Positions 53,837-62,275 are shown, counted from the first letter of the stretch. The stretch is 64,000 bases of DNA from Loktanella sp. (GCA_017390475.1 JAFPBO010000018.1:248001-312000); one strand, 5' to 3'. The notes: generated by a model not told the origin, from the letters alone. Program-made: numbers and translations.

Positions 53837-54567
53837 CGCACTCGCACCCGGCAATCGGCCATACCAAAGCCTGCCAGAATGGCCGCCTGTGGCCCGTCGA
53901 TACTGCTGCGCAGGGACAGCAAACCGCTGATCCGGTCGGGCGCGACCAAAGTCATGTTCAGGCCCAGCGCGATTTCCGCACAGGTCCCGTCGCTGCATTC
54001 GCGGCTTTGCACATTGTCCGACAGCCAGCGATAGGGGCCGGTTTCACGCCATTCATAGGGAGACACGCCCGGCATATCAGGTTGCGGAAACCCTGCGGCC
54101 AGACGGCCAGGGTGGAACGCGCCGTTCCAGTCCACGCGGGTCGACATGAATTCTACCCGCGAGGCCGCCAGCATCCCGCCCAAAGCCGCCGGACAGCCTG
54201 AGGTGGATTCCCCCAGCGTACGCCACTGCCAGGTGCCGTCCAGCGGCACCATCGCCTCTGGCTCGGGGAACAGTTTGATCGGGCAATCGCCGGTACCGCC
54301 AAAATGCCGCTGGATGTCAGACCGCGACCCGTCGCCCCATGAAACGATACCAAGGTCAGGTTCATAGACCAGCGTATCGCGGGTCGGATCGACGGGGGTG
54401 TCAGAGCCAAATGTCTCTCCGACCATGAACATGATCTCTTGCGCTGACAATGGGCTGAGCGAACACTCGCAACCACCGCTCTGGCAGATCGCCAGCACGG
54501 TGTCGGCGCGCGCGGCCGGGCTCAGCACAGCGGAAAGGGCTGCAGCAAGGATAAACCGGGTGATCAT
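53809..54567 (-). CDS. Secreted protein of unknown function
   Basis: A 252-residue protein with a signal peptide (MITRFILAAALSAVLSPAARA). It contains about eight cysteines (CQSGGCECS, GDCPIKL, SGCPAALG, RECSDGTCAE, ADCRVRV), suggesting a disulfide-stabilised periplasmic or exported protein. No catalytic motif or family is recognised. Its start overlaps the stop of the upstream OmpA-PAN gene (ATGA), so the two are cotranslated and probably work together. Confidence 0.8.
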   Translation of the reverse strand: MITRFILAAALSAVLSPAARADTVLAICQSGGCECSLSPLSAQEIMFMVGETFGSDTPVDPTRDTLVYEPDLGIVSWGDGSRSDIQRHFGGTGDCPIKLFPEPEAMVPLDGTWQWRTLGESTSGCPAALGGMLAASRVEFMSTRVDWNGAFHPGRLAAGFPQPDMPGVSPYEWRETGPYRWLSDNVQSRECSDGTCAEIALGLNMTLVAPDRISGLLSLRSSIDGPQAAILAGFGMADCRVRVRYDIVHTGP

Positions 54568-57212
54568 GGCGCAATCTCCTGAAACGGGACGATCATTTCG
54601 ACCAGTGCATCGGCGGGGATCCCTTGCAGATCGACGGTCTTCGCACCCAGACCGGCAAGATTGGGTGACGTGGCCCCCTGCGCATGTGCAGGCTCTGTTC
54701 CGACCCCGGCGACAGCGCCCATCAGCGCACCCATGATTTCGGCCATGGCGCGGTCTTCACCGTCAAGATCACCCAGCATATCGCCCAGCGCCGCCTGCCC
54801 GATCTGCATTGCGGCTGCCATCCCGTCGGGCTGCCCGGTCATCCATGGCGGCCCATCCCAGTCTTCGCCAGGTCCAGCAACGCGCGTCAGACGGGTGCCA
54901 GTGGCGTCACCGTCGCCACTGGCAGGCGTCACCGCGCCGAAATAATCGATATCGCCAATGATCTCGCCGGTGAAATTCAGTAATGGTGTACCGTCAGGGG
55001 CCGCCAGCGTCAGCGACAAACTGCCATCCAGCAAACGCCCGGCGATATCGCCCGAGGCGGCACGCAACGGGCCGATATCGGTGGCAGTTACGAAATAACC
55101 ATAAACAGCGTCATCGCCGTCGTCCTGAAACAATTCCATCATCATGAAATGGGCTTCGTGGTCGGCTGTATCGGGCATGTTCAGGCTGGCGAACCAAACG
55201 CCCTGCAAGACACCAGGGGCGATGCCGGGTTCGTCTTCGGTAATTGCACCGATTTCGGCCGCCATTGCGGCAGTGGTCAGAGAGCCAATCACAAAGGCAG
55301 CTGCAATGCCATCCGCATCGGTGACCGCATTGGAAACGCAGATTGTGTCACCTGCCAGCCCGTCCTGACAATAGGCAGCGCTGGTCTGACGGGCGTTGAC
55401 CGTGACGATGACTTCACCATCACTGAGCCGCACCACATCGAAACCGGCGCGATCCCCCGCTACCCCGCCAGCGGTGACATAGACCAGCGGTGCTGTGATC
55501 CCATAGCCTGGGATCAGCGTAAGCGCGATATCATCCTCGGGCAGCACCAGTTCGCAGGGAGTCAGCCCCGCGCCTTCGCATCGGTGGGCGACATCGGCGG
55601 CGTCAATCACAGGTACTGCCTCTTTGCGCACGACGAGACTGTCATGGGCCAGCACAACACGCCCCAGCTGCGGGTCTTCGGCAACATAGCGCAGGGTATA
55701 TTCGCCTTCTTCAAGCGGGGCGATCAGGGTGACGGGAGCACCGGTGGCCCAATCCCACCCAAGCCCGCCAGACATGTCGTTATCGTTTCCTCGGACAATC
55801 ATGTCGATCCAGTCACCATCAAACAGGGGACCGGTGTAAGTGACCGGAACCGTTTCACCCGGCGCAACGACCATTGGAAAGTTCAGACTGGCGTCGTCCT
55901 CAGTCTGGGCGGCCGGCGTAGCCGACCCTGGCCCGACAGGCACATGCAGCGATTGTTCTACGATTACGTGCTGCCCGGCTGTCGGGTGGTTGATCGCATA
56001 TCGCAGGACATAATCACCCGCTGCAGGCACCCAGATCTGGCCCTGCCGCCCGTCCTGCATGTCGTGGACAAAAAGTGCTGATTGCGACTTTTGCCAGTCA
56101 AAATTGTAATCACCAAGCTCTGTGATCTCGATGAAAGAGGTATACTGATCCGCTGGAACCGCCCCATCCACAGCAACATCCATCCATGTTTCCGGGGCAT
56201 GGGTATCGGGGGCCGTGAGGCGGACGCTGTCGCGTAGCGCCGCAATCTCCGCCAGATCAGCGAGCAGAGAGCGCGCAATATCTTCGCTTTCGGGTGTCAG
56301 TAGCATGGCATCGGGCTTGAGCCCGGAAGCATAGTGAACACCACCGTCAAGATAACTGTTGTTCCGCCACAGATCCATTTCAGTGCCATAGCCGATCAGC
56401 GAGCAGCTCGCGGTTTCGATAAAATTGGAACCGGCAGGTTCAAAGCTGAAGGCAGCACATTGCGCCTCGGCTGCGCAGAGTGCTTGGCAAGCCTGCGGCT
56501 GGGTGCCGGGTGGCATTGTCACGCGGTCACCTTCCCAGCCTGTCGCAGCGCCATAGCCGGTCGCCATCAGGAATGAAAACGGCAGCCATTCTTGCCCTCC
56601 GTTTCCGGTCCATTCGATGATGGGCGGCGGTGGCGGCACTTTATCCTGGGTCCCTGCCGTCAGGGTGTCGGGGCATGGGTCCACGCCCTCCGGCCCGCCG
56701 AAACCCAGCATGTCAGGCGTCACCTCGCCGACCAGTTCTACCCTGCGGTTCAGCGCGCGGCCTTCGTCAGTGCCATTATCCGCCACAGGTTGGTCAAAAC
56801 TGAAACCAGCGGCAGATAAACGCCCGGCAGGCACACCCGAACCGATCAGCCAGTCGCGGACCGCCAGCGCCCGCTGTTCCGACAATGTCTGGTTATAGTC
56901 CCGGCTGCCGCGATCATCGGTGTGGCCGGCGATCTGCCAATCGCCGCCCAGGGTCAGGATTGCATCACGCGCCGCAATCATCGCAGGCAGGCTGTCGGGG
57001 CGCAGGCTCGCGCGGTTGAAGTCAAAAGAGACCCCATCCAGCGCCACACGGCCATCAGAGGCGAGCGCCGCGACAAGCTGCTGACAGGCCTGCGGTTGCG
57101 TGGTTTGCGCGACTGATTCGTTTGGGAACGCGTGGGCGACAATGACAGTAGCTGCCACAACACCTAAACCCGCACGGGTCGGATAGAGCCGGTCAAACCA
57201 TGTTTTCAGCAT
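54564..57212 (-). CDS. Large OmpA-domain protein with PAN/Apple-like module
   Basis: An 882-residue exported protein. After an N-terminal hydrophobic signal (GVVAATVIVAHAF) comes an OmpA-like peptidoglycan-binding domain at about 40-165 (AGHTDDRGSRDYNQTLSEQRA, ALNRRVELV). A PAN/Apple-like stretch follows at about 230-280 (CQALCAAEAQCAAFSFEP, CSLIGYGTEMDLW). Residues 330-560 contain repeated beta-rich segments (DYVLRYAINHP, EYTLRYVAEDP). OmpA domains are usually C-terminal, so this order is uncommon. The role, perhaps in envelope anchoring, is not known. Confidence 0.8.
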   Translation of the reverse strand: MLKTWFDRLYPTRAGLGVVAATVIVAHAFPNESVAQTTQPQACQQLVAALASDGRVALDGVSFDFNRASLRPDSLPAMIAARDAILTLGGDWQIAGHTDDRGSRDYNQTLSEQRALAVRDWLIGSGVPAGRLSAAGFSFDQPVADNGTDEGRALNRRVELVGEVTPDMLGFGGPEGVDPCPDTLTAGTQDKVPPPPPIIEWTGNGGQEWLPFSFLMATGYGAATGWEGDRVTMPPGTQPQACQALCAAEAQCAAFSFEPAGSNFIETASCSLIGYGTEMDLWRNNSYLDGGVHYASGLKPDAMLLTPESEDIARSLLADLAEIAALRDSVRLTAPDTHAPETWMDVAVDGAVPADQYTSFIEITELGDYNFDWQKSQSALFVHDMQDGRQGQIWVPAAGDYVLRYAINHPTAGQHVIVEQSLHVPVGPGSATPAAQTEDDASLNFPMVVAPGETVPVTYTGPLFDGDWIDMIVRGNDNDMSGGLGWDWATGAPVTLIAPLEEGEYTLRYVAEDPQLGRVVLAHDSLVVRKEAVPVIDAADVAHRCEGAGLTPCELVLPEDDIALTLIPGYGITAPLVYVTAGGVAGDRAGFDVVRLSDGEVIVTVNARQTSAAYCQDGLAGDTICVSNAVTDADGIAAAFVIGSLTTAAMAAEIGAITEDEPGIAPGVLQGVWFASLNMPDTADHEAHFMMMELFQDDGDDAVYGYFVTATDIGPLRAASGDIAGRLLDGSLSLTLAAPDGTPLLNFTGEIIGDIDYFGAVTPASGDGDATGTRLTRVAGPGEDWDGPPWMTGQPDGMAAAMQIGQAALGDMLGDLDGEDRAMAEIMGALMGAVAGVGTEPAHAQGATSPNLAGLGAKTVDLQGIPADALVEMIVPFQEIAP

Positions 57213-57275
57213 TCAGAACATGCCCTTTCGCGTGGCTTCATCGCGACAATAGGGTGCCAGTTTGCTTTATGACAA

Positions 57276-57289
57276 CTACCATATGGTAG
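57276..57289. promoter_or_regulatory. Perfect 14-base palindrome upstream of the OmpA-PAN gene
   Basis: CTACCATATGGTAG is a perfect palindrome, flanked by AA and GG, 64 bases before the start of the gene at 57212. It is a candidate operator; no regulator is adjacent. The remaining 147-base gap to the entericidin gene shows nothing else clear. Confidence 0.4.
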
Positions 57290-57359
57290 GGTTATACATC
57301 GGCTTCGTACCGCCGCCGGGGCAAAAACGCCCAAGCAGCGGCACCGGTTCAGCCGAAAA

Positions 57360-57500
57360 TTACTGACGGGCTTCCTGCGACGTATCAGTGATGGTCGCGC
57401 CAGCAGTCTGAATGTCGCGGCCTGCGCCTTCGACCGTGTTGCATGCGGCCAGTGCAGCGGCTGCCAGCAGGGCAAGGACTGTGATACGGGTATTTTTCAT
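57360..57500 (-). CDS. Entericidin-family small lipoprotein
   Basis: A 46-residue protein. The signal ends in LAAAALAAC, a lipobox with the acylated cysteine at residue 20, followed by NTVEGAGRDIQTAGATI, the entericidin A/B signature. A ribosome-binding GGAGAT lies just before the ATG. Entericidins are envelope lipoproteins tied to stress and programmed death in enterics; here an EcfG-like promoter upstream suggests general stress control. Confidence 0.9.
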   Translation of the reverse strand: MKNTRITVLALLAAAALAACNTVEGAGRDIQTAGATITDTSQEARQ

Positions 57501-57532
57501 GATGATCTCCAGTTAACGTTATGTTTGTTGGT

Positions 57533-57557
57533 AACCCACAACGGCGGATTAGGTTCC
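57533..57557 (-). promoter_or_regulatory. Candidate EcfG-type promoter of the entericidin gene
   Basis: On the minus strand GGAAC (57557-57553) is followed after 16 bases by GGTT (57536-57533). The EcfG consensus is GGAAC-N16/17-CGTT, so the -10 element has one mismatch. It ends 32 bases before the start codon. Confidence 0.5.
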
Positions 57558-57579
57558 GGCATGGCACGAACATAAAAGA

Positions 57580-59334
57580 TTAATCTTTGTCGGCAGTCAC
57601 ATCTGGCCAAGTTACCGGAAAAACGACGTGCAATTCATAGCGGTCCGGCAACTGATTGATTTCCAACGTGCCGTCGAGTTGCACCACGAAGGATTCAATC
57701 AGCTTCGACCCCAGACCAGAGCCCAGATCGGACCCGGCGACGGGCTCTGCCTGCATATCCGGTTCGGCATAGGAATTGACCACGCTCAACCCATAGTTGC
57801 CATCACCCAGATCCTTGAGCGCGATATTGATCCAGGCATCCGCCCCGCTAACCATACCGCAGTATTTGACCGCATTGATTGAGGCTTCGGTAGTCAGCAG
57901 TGACAGCGGCACAGACTGATCGGGGCTGATCTCGACCGGGTCGAACTGGGTTGACACGCGCACCTGCCGCCCGGTTTCGTCCAGCGCACCGACGATGACC
58001 AATTGCTGCACAATCCCGTCAAGCAATTCATCCGCCCGCACCAAGGAGAGGTTACGCGCCATGTACAGATAGCGATGAATCGCCGATAGCGCCATCACCC
58101 TGTCCTGCACCCGGCGCAGCAGATGCTTGGCCTCTGTACTGCGGGTGGTGCGGATCTGCATGTTCAGCATGCTGGAAATCAGCTGCAGATTATTCTTGAC
58201 CCGGTGATGCACCTCACGCAGCAGGACTGTTTTTTCACGCAAGTCTTCTTCCAGCTTGCCTTCCTGTTCGGACAGGCGCCGGGTCATGGCGCGGAACGCC
58301 TCTGCCACGACCTCCAGTTCATCGGGGGCATTGTCGAGCCGCGCGGTTTCCAGATCACCGCGCCCGGCTGCATAAAGCCGCATCCAGCTACGCAATCGGC
58401 GGACATGGCGGATCACCAGATAATGCACCATCACATAGGCCACTATGATACTGATCGCCCAAAGCAGCAGCGGGAAATAAAGCGCGAACATCTGTTCGTA
58501 CCGCAACGTGACGATCCCGCTCTGCGCGGGTTCCCACGACCCCAGCGCGAATACCCGGCCCGGCACGATGGGCACGACGGCGAAATCACGGGTTACACCG
58601 CTGCGATTGATGTCGCGAAAGGTCTGCCGCCCTTCAAGGGCCAGTTCAGCCAGGTTTTTCGAATCCGGCAGGACCGCCCGACGTTGGTCGGTGAATTGGG
58701 CCGTTGTGATGATGTCACCGTTGTTCTGAAACAGTACAAGGTCCACGTGATGCGCCGCAGACCGCAAGTCATCCAACAGCACTTGCATCGGCACTGCGAT
58801 CCAGACCACCCCCAATTGCCGACCGTCTGCAATCGCCGGGACCAGCACGCTGATCGTCGCCACGCCAGCCGCAAACTCTAGCGGATGCATCAGCACTTCC
58901 GTGCGGCCGCTGGACAATTGAGACCGGATTGACGCCACCCCGTCCAGATCGCGTCTGACACCGTCAGAGGCGCAGGTCAGATCAAGCTGATCATCCACGA
59001 AACCCGCAAAGATATAGGATGGATTGTCCTCCACGACCCGTCCCATGACCGCGTCACAGGCATCCGCGGCCAACGCCGTTCCGGCGACGATGGTGGCCAG
59101 CGTCTGCGCCACGCTGACTGTGGACTGGATCAGGTCTCGGCTGCCGTCGAACGCCTGCTGGGTTTGCGCCAGAAGAGCGGTTTCAGACAAAACCTGACGT
59201 TCCTGAAAGACGTTATAGGTCTGGAAAACAGAAATCAGCCCTAGCGGCAAAATCGCAAGACTAAGGGCCAGACCCAAGCGCAGCGCCAGCTTGGGGCGAA
59301 ACACCCTCGGCAGGCCGCCGGTCAGATCTGTCAT
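57580..59334 (-). CDS. HisKA_2-type sensor histidine kinase of the general stress locus
   Basis: A 584-residue membrane kinase. Segment 1 (LGLALSLAILPLGLISVF) and segment 2 (FPLLLWAISIIVAYVMVHYLV) flank a periplasmic sensor of about 240 residues. A HAMP-like region follows, then the phosphoacceptor histidine box LREVHHRVKNNLQLISSMLN and an ATPase domain (TTEASINAVKYCG; DLGSGLGSKLIESF). HisKA_2 kinases such as PhyK phosphorylate PhyR. Its start overlaps the ecfG stop (ATGA), which supports this pairing. Confidence 0.92.
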   Translation of the reverse strand: MTDLTGGLPRVFRPKLALRLGLALSLAILPLGLISVFQTYNVFQERQVLSETALLAQTQQAFDGSRDLIQSTVSVAQTLATIVAGTALAADACDAVMGRVVEDNPSYIFAGFVDDQLDLTCASDGVRRDLDGVASIRSQLSSGRTEVLMHPLEFAAGVATISVLVPAIADGRQLGVVWIAVPMQVLLDDLRSAAHHVDLVLFQNNGDIITTAQFTDQRRAVLPDSKNLAELALEGRQTFRDINRSGVTRDFAVVPIVPGRVFALGSWEPAQSGIVTLRYEQMFALYFPLLLWAISIIVAYVMVHYLVIRHVRRLRSWMRLYAAGRGDLETARLDNAPDELEVVAEAFRAMTRRLSEQEGKLEEDLREKTVLLREVHHRVKNNLQLISSMLNMQIRTTRSTEAKHLLRRVQDRVMALSAIHRYLYMARNLSLVRADELLDGIVQQLVIVGALDETGRQVRVSTQFDPVEISPDQSVPLSLLTTEASINAVKYCGMVSGADAWINIALKDLGDGNYGLSVVNSYAEPDMQAEPVAGSDLGSGLGSKLIESFVVQLDGTLEINQLPDRYELHVVFPVTWPDVTADKD

Positions 59335-59897
59335 GCAGCTGGTTTCCCCATTACCACCGCCATCGTGGCCGCATCCGTCATTTCCAACTGCTCATCTTTG
59401 TCGATATGCATCAGCTCTGCCAGCCTTTTGCGCGCCCGATTGGTGCGGCTTTTCACGGTGCCAACGGCGCAGCCGCACATTTCTGCGGCTTCTTCATAGG
59501 AAAACCCTTCGGCGCCGATCAGGACCAGCACCTCGCGCTGTTCGTCAGTCAGCTTGGCAAAGGCAATTCGGAAATCCGCCATTGCGAGATGCCCGTCATG
59601 CGCGGGTTTTTCCGATAATTTCCCCGCCATCTTGCCATCGGGGTCTTCGACCTCGCGGCGGCGTTTGCGGTACAACGAATAATAGGTGTTGCGCAAAATT
59701 GTAAACAGCCAGGCGCGCAGGTTGGTGCCGGGCTGGAATTTGTCAAAATTCCCCCAAGCCTTGACCACAGCATCCTGCACCAGATCATCGGCGGCAGCGG
59801 AATTACGGGTCAGGCTGGTCGCAAAAGCCCGCATCGCAGGCAGATGGGTGACCAGTTCGTCGCGGGGGTCAGGATGCGAAGCGTTGTCGGTTTTCAC
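59331..59897 (-). CDS. ecfG: General stress sigma factor EcfG
   Basis: A 188-residue ECF sigma factor. Region 2 includes SLTRNSAAADDLVQDAVVKAW and TNLRAWLFTILRNTYYSLYRKRRRE; region 4 includes LTDEQREVLVLIGAEGFSYEEAAEMCGCAVGTVKSRTNRARKRL split by its helix-turn-helix. It starts at GTG 59897, overlapping the nepR stop by four bases. It transcribes promoters of GGAAC-N16-CGTT form, including that of phyR. NepR holds it inactive until PhyR is phosphorylated. Confidence 0.94.
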   Translation of the reverse strand: MKTDNASHPDPRDELVTHLPAMRAFATSLTRNSAAADDLVQDAVVKAWGNFDKFQPGTNLRAWLFTILRNTYYSLYRKRRREVEDPDGKMAGKLSEKPAHDGHLAMADFRIAFAKLTDEQREVLVLIGAEGFSYEEAAEMCGCAVGTVKSRTNRARKRLAELMHIDKDEQLEMTDAATMAVVMGKPAA

Positions 59898-60061
59898 GAT
59901 TGATCCTCGGTGGGTTTGTCTTCATCGACGCGGGCGCGCAATTGTTCAAGCAGGATGGCGAAACGGTCTGGCACAGGCTCCTTCGCCGCGTCCGCGTAAA
60001 CGCGGCGGAGATTTTCATCAATCTGCTGGTCCAACTGAGTTGTTTTGCGCTTGTCTGCCAT
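59894..60061 (-). CDS. nepR: Anti-sigma factor NepR
   Basis: A 55-residue protein. IDENLRRVYADAAKEPVPDR followed by FAILLEQL is the conserved NepR core that binds EcfG or PhyR. It starts at 60061 and its stop overlaps the ecfG start (GTGA). Phosphorylated PhyR mimics sigma and removes NepR from EcfG. The gene is short and easily missed in annotation. Confidence 0.95.
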   Translation of the reverse strand: MADKRKTTQLDQQIDENLRRVYADAAKEPVPDRFAILLEQLRARVDEDKPTEDQS

Positions 60062-60110
60062 TTTGCCTATGCTCTGCCACCGCTAAAAAGGGGATTTTTT
60101 GACCCCATCT

Positions 60111-60142
60111 GGAACATAACATGCGTGTTGGCGTTTAGTTCC
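60111..60142. promoter_or_regulatory. Overlapping divergent EcfG promoters of phyR and nepR-ecfG
   Basis: Plus strand: GGAAC (60111-60115), 16 bases, CGTT (60132-60135), reading to phyR. Minus strand: GGAAC (60142-60138), 16 bases, TGTT (60121-60118), reading to nepR. The two promoters use the same 32 bases, with the -35 of each near the -10 of the other. Confidence 0.8.
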
Positions 60143-60170
60143 CAAGAAGACGTATTTTTTGAGGATCGCC

Positions 60171-60989
60171 ATGACAATTTCCCAAACCGCACAAGACCTG
60201 ACCATGGAGATTGCTGAAAAGCTGCCGTTTCTGCGCCGTTATGCCCGCGCATTGACCGGCAATCAGAAAACCGGCGATCATTATGCCGCTGCCACATTGG
60301 AGGCGATGCTGGCTGACGACACCTTGTTTGACAGAACTCTTTCGACTAAGGTCGCGCTATTCAGAGTATTTCATCAGATCTGGGTCTCGTCCGGATCACC
60401 GGTGGACGATACCGCAGAGACACGCGGAATCGAGGCAAAGGCGCAGTGGCGCCTGGCTGGCCTGACCGAAAACACCCGCGAAGCATTGTTGCTGCACAGT
60501 ATCGAAGGGTTCCGCACTGATGAAATCGCCAGCATCATCGACAGCAGTGCTGCCGAAGCGTCGGATCTGGTGTCAATCGCGCGCAGTGAAATGTCCAACG
60601 CGATCCACGGCCGGATCATGATCATCGAGGATGAGGCGATCATCGCCATGGATATCCGCGCCATCGTCGAAGAGATGGGACATAGCATCACCAATATCGC
60701 CCGCACCCGTGACGAGGCGATCAAAATGGCCCGCAAGGACCAGCCTGACATGATCCTTGCTGATATCCAGTTGGCGGATAAATCATCGGGTATTGATGCG
60801 GTAAACCATATTCTAGGCGAACTCGGTGATCTGCCGATCGTCTTCATCACCGCTTTCCCCGAACGGTTGCTGACGGGCAACCGACCGGAACCGGCGTTTC
60901 TGATCACCAAACCCTATACTGAAAGCCAGGTCGAATCCGCCGTCAGCCAGGCAATGTTCTTTGCCGGGACAGATACCCTGCGGGCCTGA
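60171..60989 (+). CDS. phyR: General stress response regulator PhyR
   Basis: A 272-residue protein. Residues 1-130 form an ECF-sigma-like domain (MEIAEKLPFLRRYARALTGNQ; LHSIEGFRTDEIASIIDSS) that binds NepR. Residues 148-268 are a receiver (MIIEDEAIIAMDIRAIVEE, phosphoacceptor in ILADIQLAD, lysine in LITKPYTES). ATG 60171 has GAGG at good spacing; an in-frame TTG at 60159 is less likely. It is divergent from nepR-ecfG and probably under its own sigma factor's control. Confidence 0.96.
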   Translation: MTISQTAQDLTMEIAEKLPFLRRYARALTGNQKTGDHYAAATLEAMLADDTLFDRTLSTKVALFRVFHQIWVSSGSPVDDTAETRGIEAKAQWRLAGLTENTREALLLHSIEGFRTDEIASIIDSSAAEASDLVSIARSEMSNAIHGRIMIIEDEAIIAMDIRAIVEEMGHSITNIARTRDEAIKMARKDQPDMILADIQLADKSSGIDAVNHILGELGDLPIVFITAFPERLLTGNRPEPAFLITKPYTESQVESAVSQAMFFAGTDTLRA

Positions 60990-61054
60990 GACAGGCGCGG
61001 CCTGCAAGCCCGCGGACAAAAGGTTTGAAAAAGCGGGTTATGCGATGATTTGCG

Positions 61055-61079
61055 GGAACCAATCGGATCGCGCCGCGTT
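61055..61079 (+). promoter_or_regulatory. EcfG-type promoter upstream of the DUF883 gene
   Basis: GGAAC (61055-61059) is followed after exactly 16 bases by CGTT (61076-61079), a perfect match to the EcfG consensus. It lies 35 bases before the ATG at 61114. Confidence 0.8.
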
Positions 61080-61113
61080 GCAATCCCAGACACCTAATCA
61101 AAAGGACCATGTT

Positions 61114-61443
61114 ATGGCACAAGTGAAAGCAGTCGAAACCACCCCACAAGACAACATCGACCAGTTGTCGAGCCAGATCGTTACCCTGCGTGAAGATATC
61201 GCCGCGATCTCAAAGTCGCTGGCAGATCTTGGCGCGAATACCAAAGATGCCGCTGTGGAAAAAGCGCGGCAGAAAGCCTCTGAATTGCGCTCCGCGGGTG
61301 AAGAGCAGTACCACGCTGCGCAGGTCCGCGCCGAAGAGCTAGGTCAACAAGCGGTTGATGCCGTTCGCAAACAGCCAGCAACTGCGGTTGGTCTGGCCGT
61401 CGGTGTCGGCTTTCTGTTGGGTTTCCTGTCAGGTCGGAAGTAA
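61114..61443 (+). CDS. DUF883 (ElaB/YqjD-like) membrane-anchored protein
   Basis: A 109-residue protein. A helical, coiled-coil-like region (IVTLREDIAAISKSLADL; AVEKARQKASELRSAGEE) is followed by a C-terminal anchor PATAVGLAVGVGFLLGFLSGRK-type helix, as in ElaB/YqjD proteins that link ribosomes to the inner membrane in stationary phase. A perfect EcfG promoter precedes it. It is followed after 3 bases by a holin-like gene, so the two form an operon. Confidence 0.85.
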   Translation: MAQVKAVETTPQDNIDQLSSQIVTLREDIAAISKSLADLGANTKDAAVEKARQKASELRSAGEEQYHAAQVRAEELGQQAVDAVRKQPATAVGLAVGVGFLLGFLSGRK

Positions 61444-61446
61444 TTC

Positions 61447-61797
61447 ATGCCGGGACTGGTTTCCGATCTCCGCATCCGCGCGCGCCTGGCGGCCCGCGCG
61501 GCTGCGTTCACCGCAGCAGGCGTCGTCTTTGCGATGACGGGGCTTGCCTTCCTGACCGTAGCACTCTGGGTGTTGCTGGCCACCTACGAAAGCGCGCTGG
61601 TCGCATGGACCGTTGTCGGTCTGATGTACTTGATTCTGGGCATCTGCTTTCTGCTCCTTGCCCGCCGTCGGCACCCGGCCCTGCCGGTGGAACAACCAGT
61701 CGCACCGGTGCAGCCAATCGAACCTTTCCTGCGTGTCGCAGAAGCATTCGCCGTCGGCCTGAGCGCGGGACGCGCGGCACGACGTCCACGCCGTTAA
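61447..61797 (+). CDS. Small membrane protein, phage-holin/YqjE-like
   Basis: A 116-residue protein with two hydrophobic segments (FTAAGVVFAMTGLAFLTVAL and ALVAWTVVGLMYLILGICFL) separated by a short turn, and a proline-rich then basic C-terminus. It matches the phage holin family label often given to partners of DUF883 proteins. The start is 3 bases after the preceding stop. There is no phage gene nearby, so a true holin role is unlikely. Confidence 0.7.
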   Translation: MPGLVSDLRIRARLAARAAAFTAAGVVFAMTGLAFLTVALWVLLATYESALVAWTVVGLMYLILGICFLLLARRRHPALPVEQPVAPVQPIEPFLRVAEAFAVGLSAGRAARRPRR

Positions 61798-62180
61798 GCT
61801 TCGCGCACAGATGATTGCAACGCGGCGTGGATCATCTCTTCTGTGAAGGGGCGCACCAGCATGGCCCAGCCATGGTCCTGGACAGCGACCTCGTCACCTT
61901 CGCCCACGGTCAGCACGATCCGCGCGCCACGCAGCAGAAATGATTCCGTCAGCCCCATATGCAGAACCTGATCATAGCGCATTTCCAAGAACGCGGCAGT
62001 GATCGGTTGTTCCGAATCGACCATCTGCGTTAACTCATCGGGGTGGGTGATCCTGATCACCTGACAGGCACCGTAAGCCTGCAACGCACCACATATATCC
62101 TCTGCAATCAGAAGATTGCTTTCCATGACCAGATAGATTGGCGGTGTTTGTCGCGTCGAATCATCATAGGGCATAAGCAT
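61794..62180 (-). CDS. Degenerate response-regulator receiver protein
   Basis: A 128-residue stand-alone receiver-like protein. IYLVMESNLLIAEDICGALQ aligns with the N-terminal acidic strand but with ME-S in place of E/D-D. The phosphoacceptor strand reads AAFLEMRYD, where glutamate replaces aspartate. The conserved lysine before PFT is arginine (LVRPFTEE). Glutamate can mimic phosphorylation, so the protein may be permanently active or a partner binder. It overlaps the preceding convergent gene by four bases at the stop codons. Confidence 0.75.
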   Translation of the reverse strand: MLMPYDDSTRQTPPIYLVMESNLLIAEDICGALQAYGACQVIRITHPDELTQMVDSEQPITAAFLEMRYDQVLHMGLTESFLLRGARIVLTVGEGDEVAVQDHGWAMLVRPFTEEMIHAALQSSVREA

Positions 62181-62275
62181 CTTTCCGGTGAAACTATTCT
62201 AAGTATTGTCTCTCATTGACAACATTTTGAAAGAACGTGCATTAAACTGTGACACTTTCTGGAGGATTTACTTGA

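Noticed and set aside
61447-61797. Phage holin implying a prophage remnant
   Set aside because: No other phage gene, integrase or attachment site; pairing with DUF883 and an EcfG promoter argues for a host stress gene.
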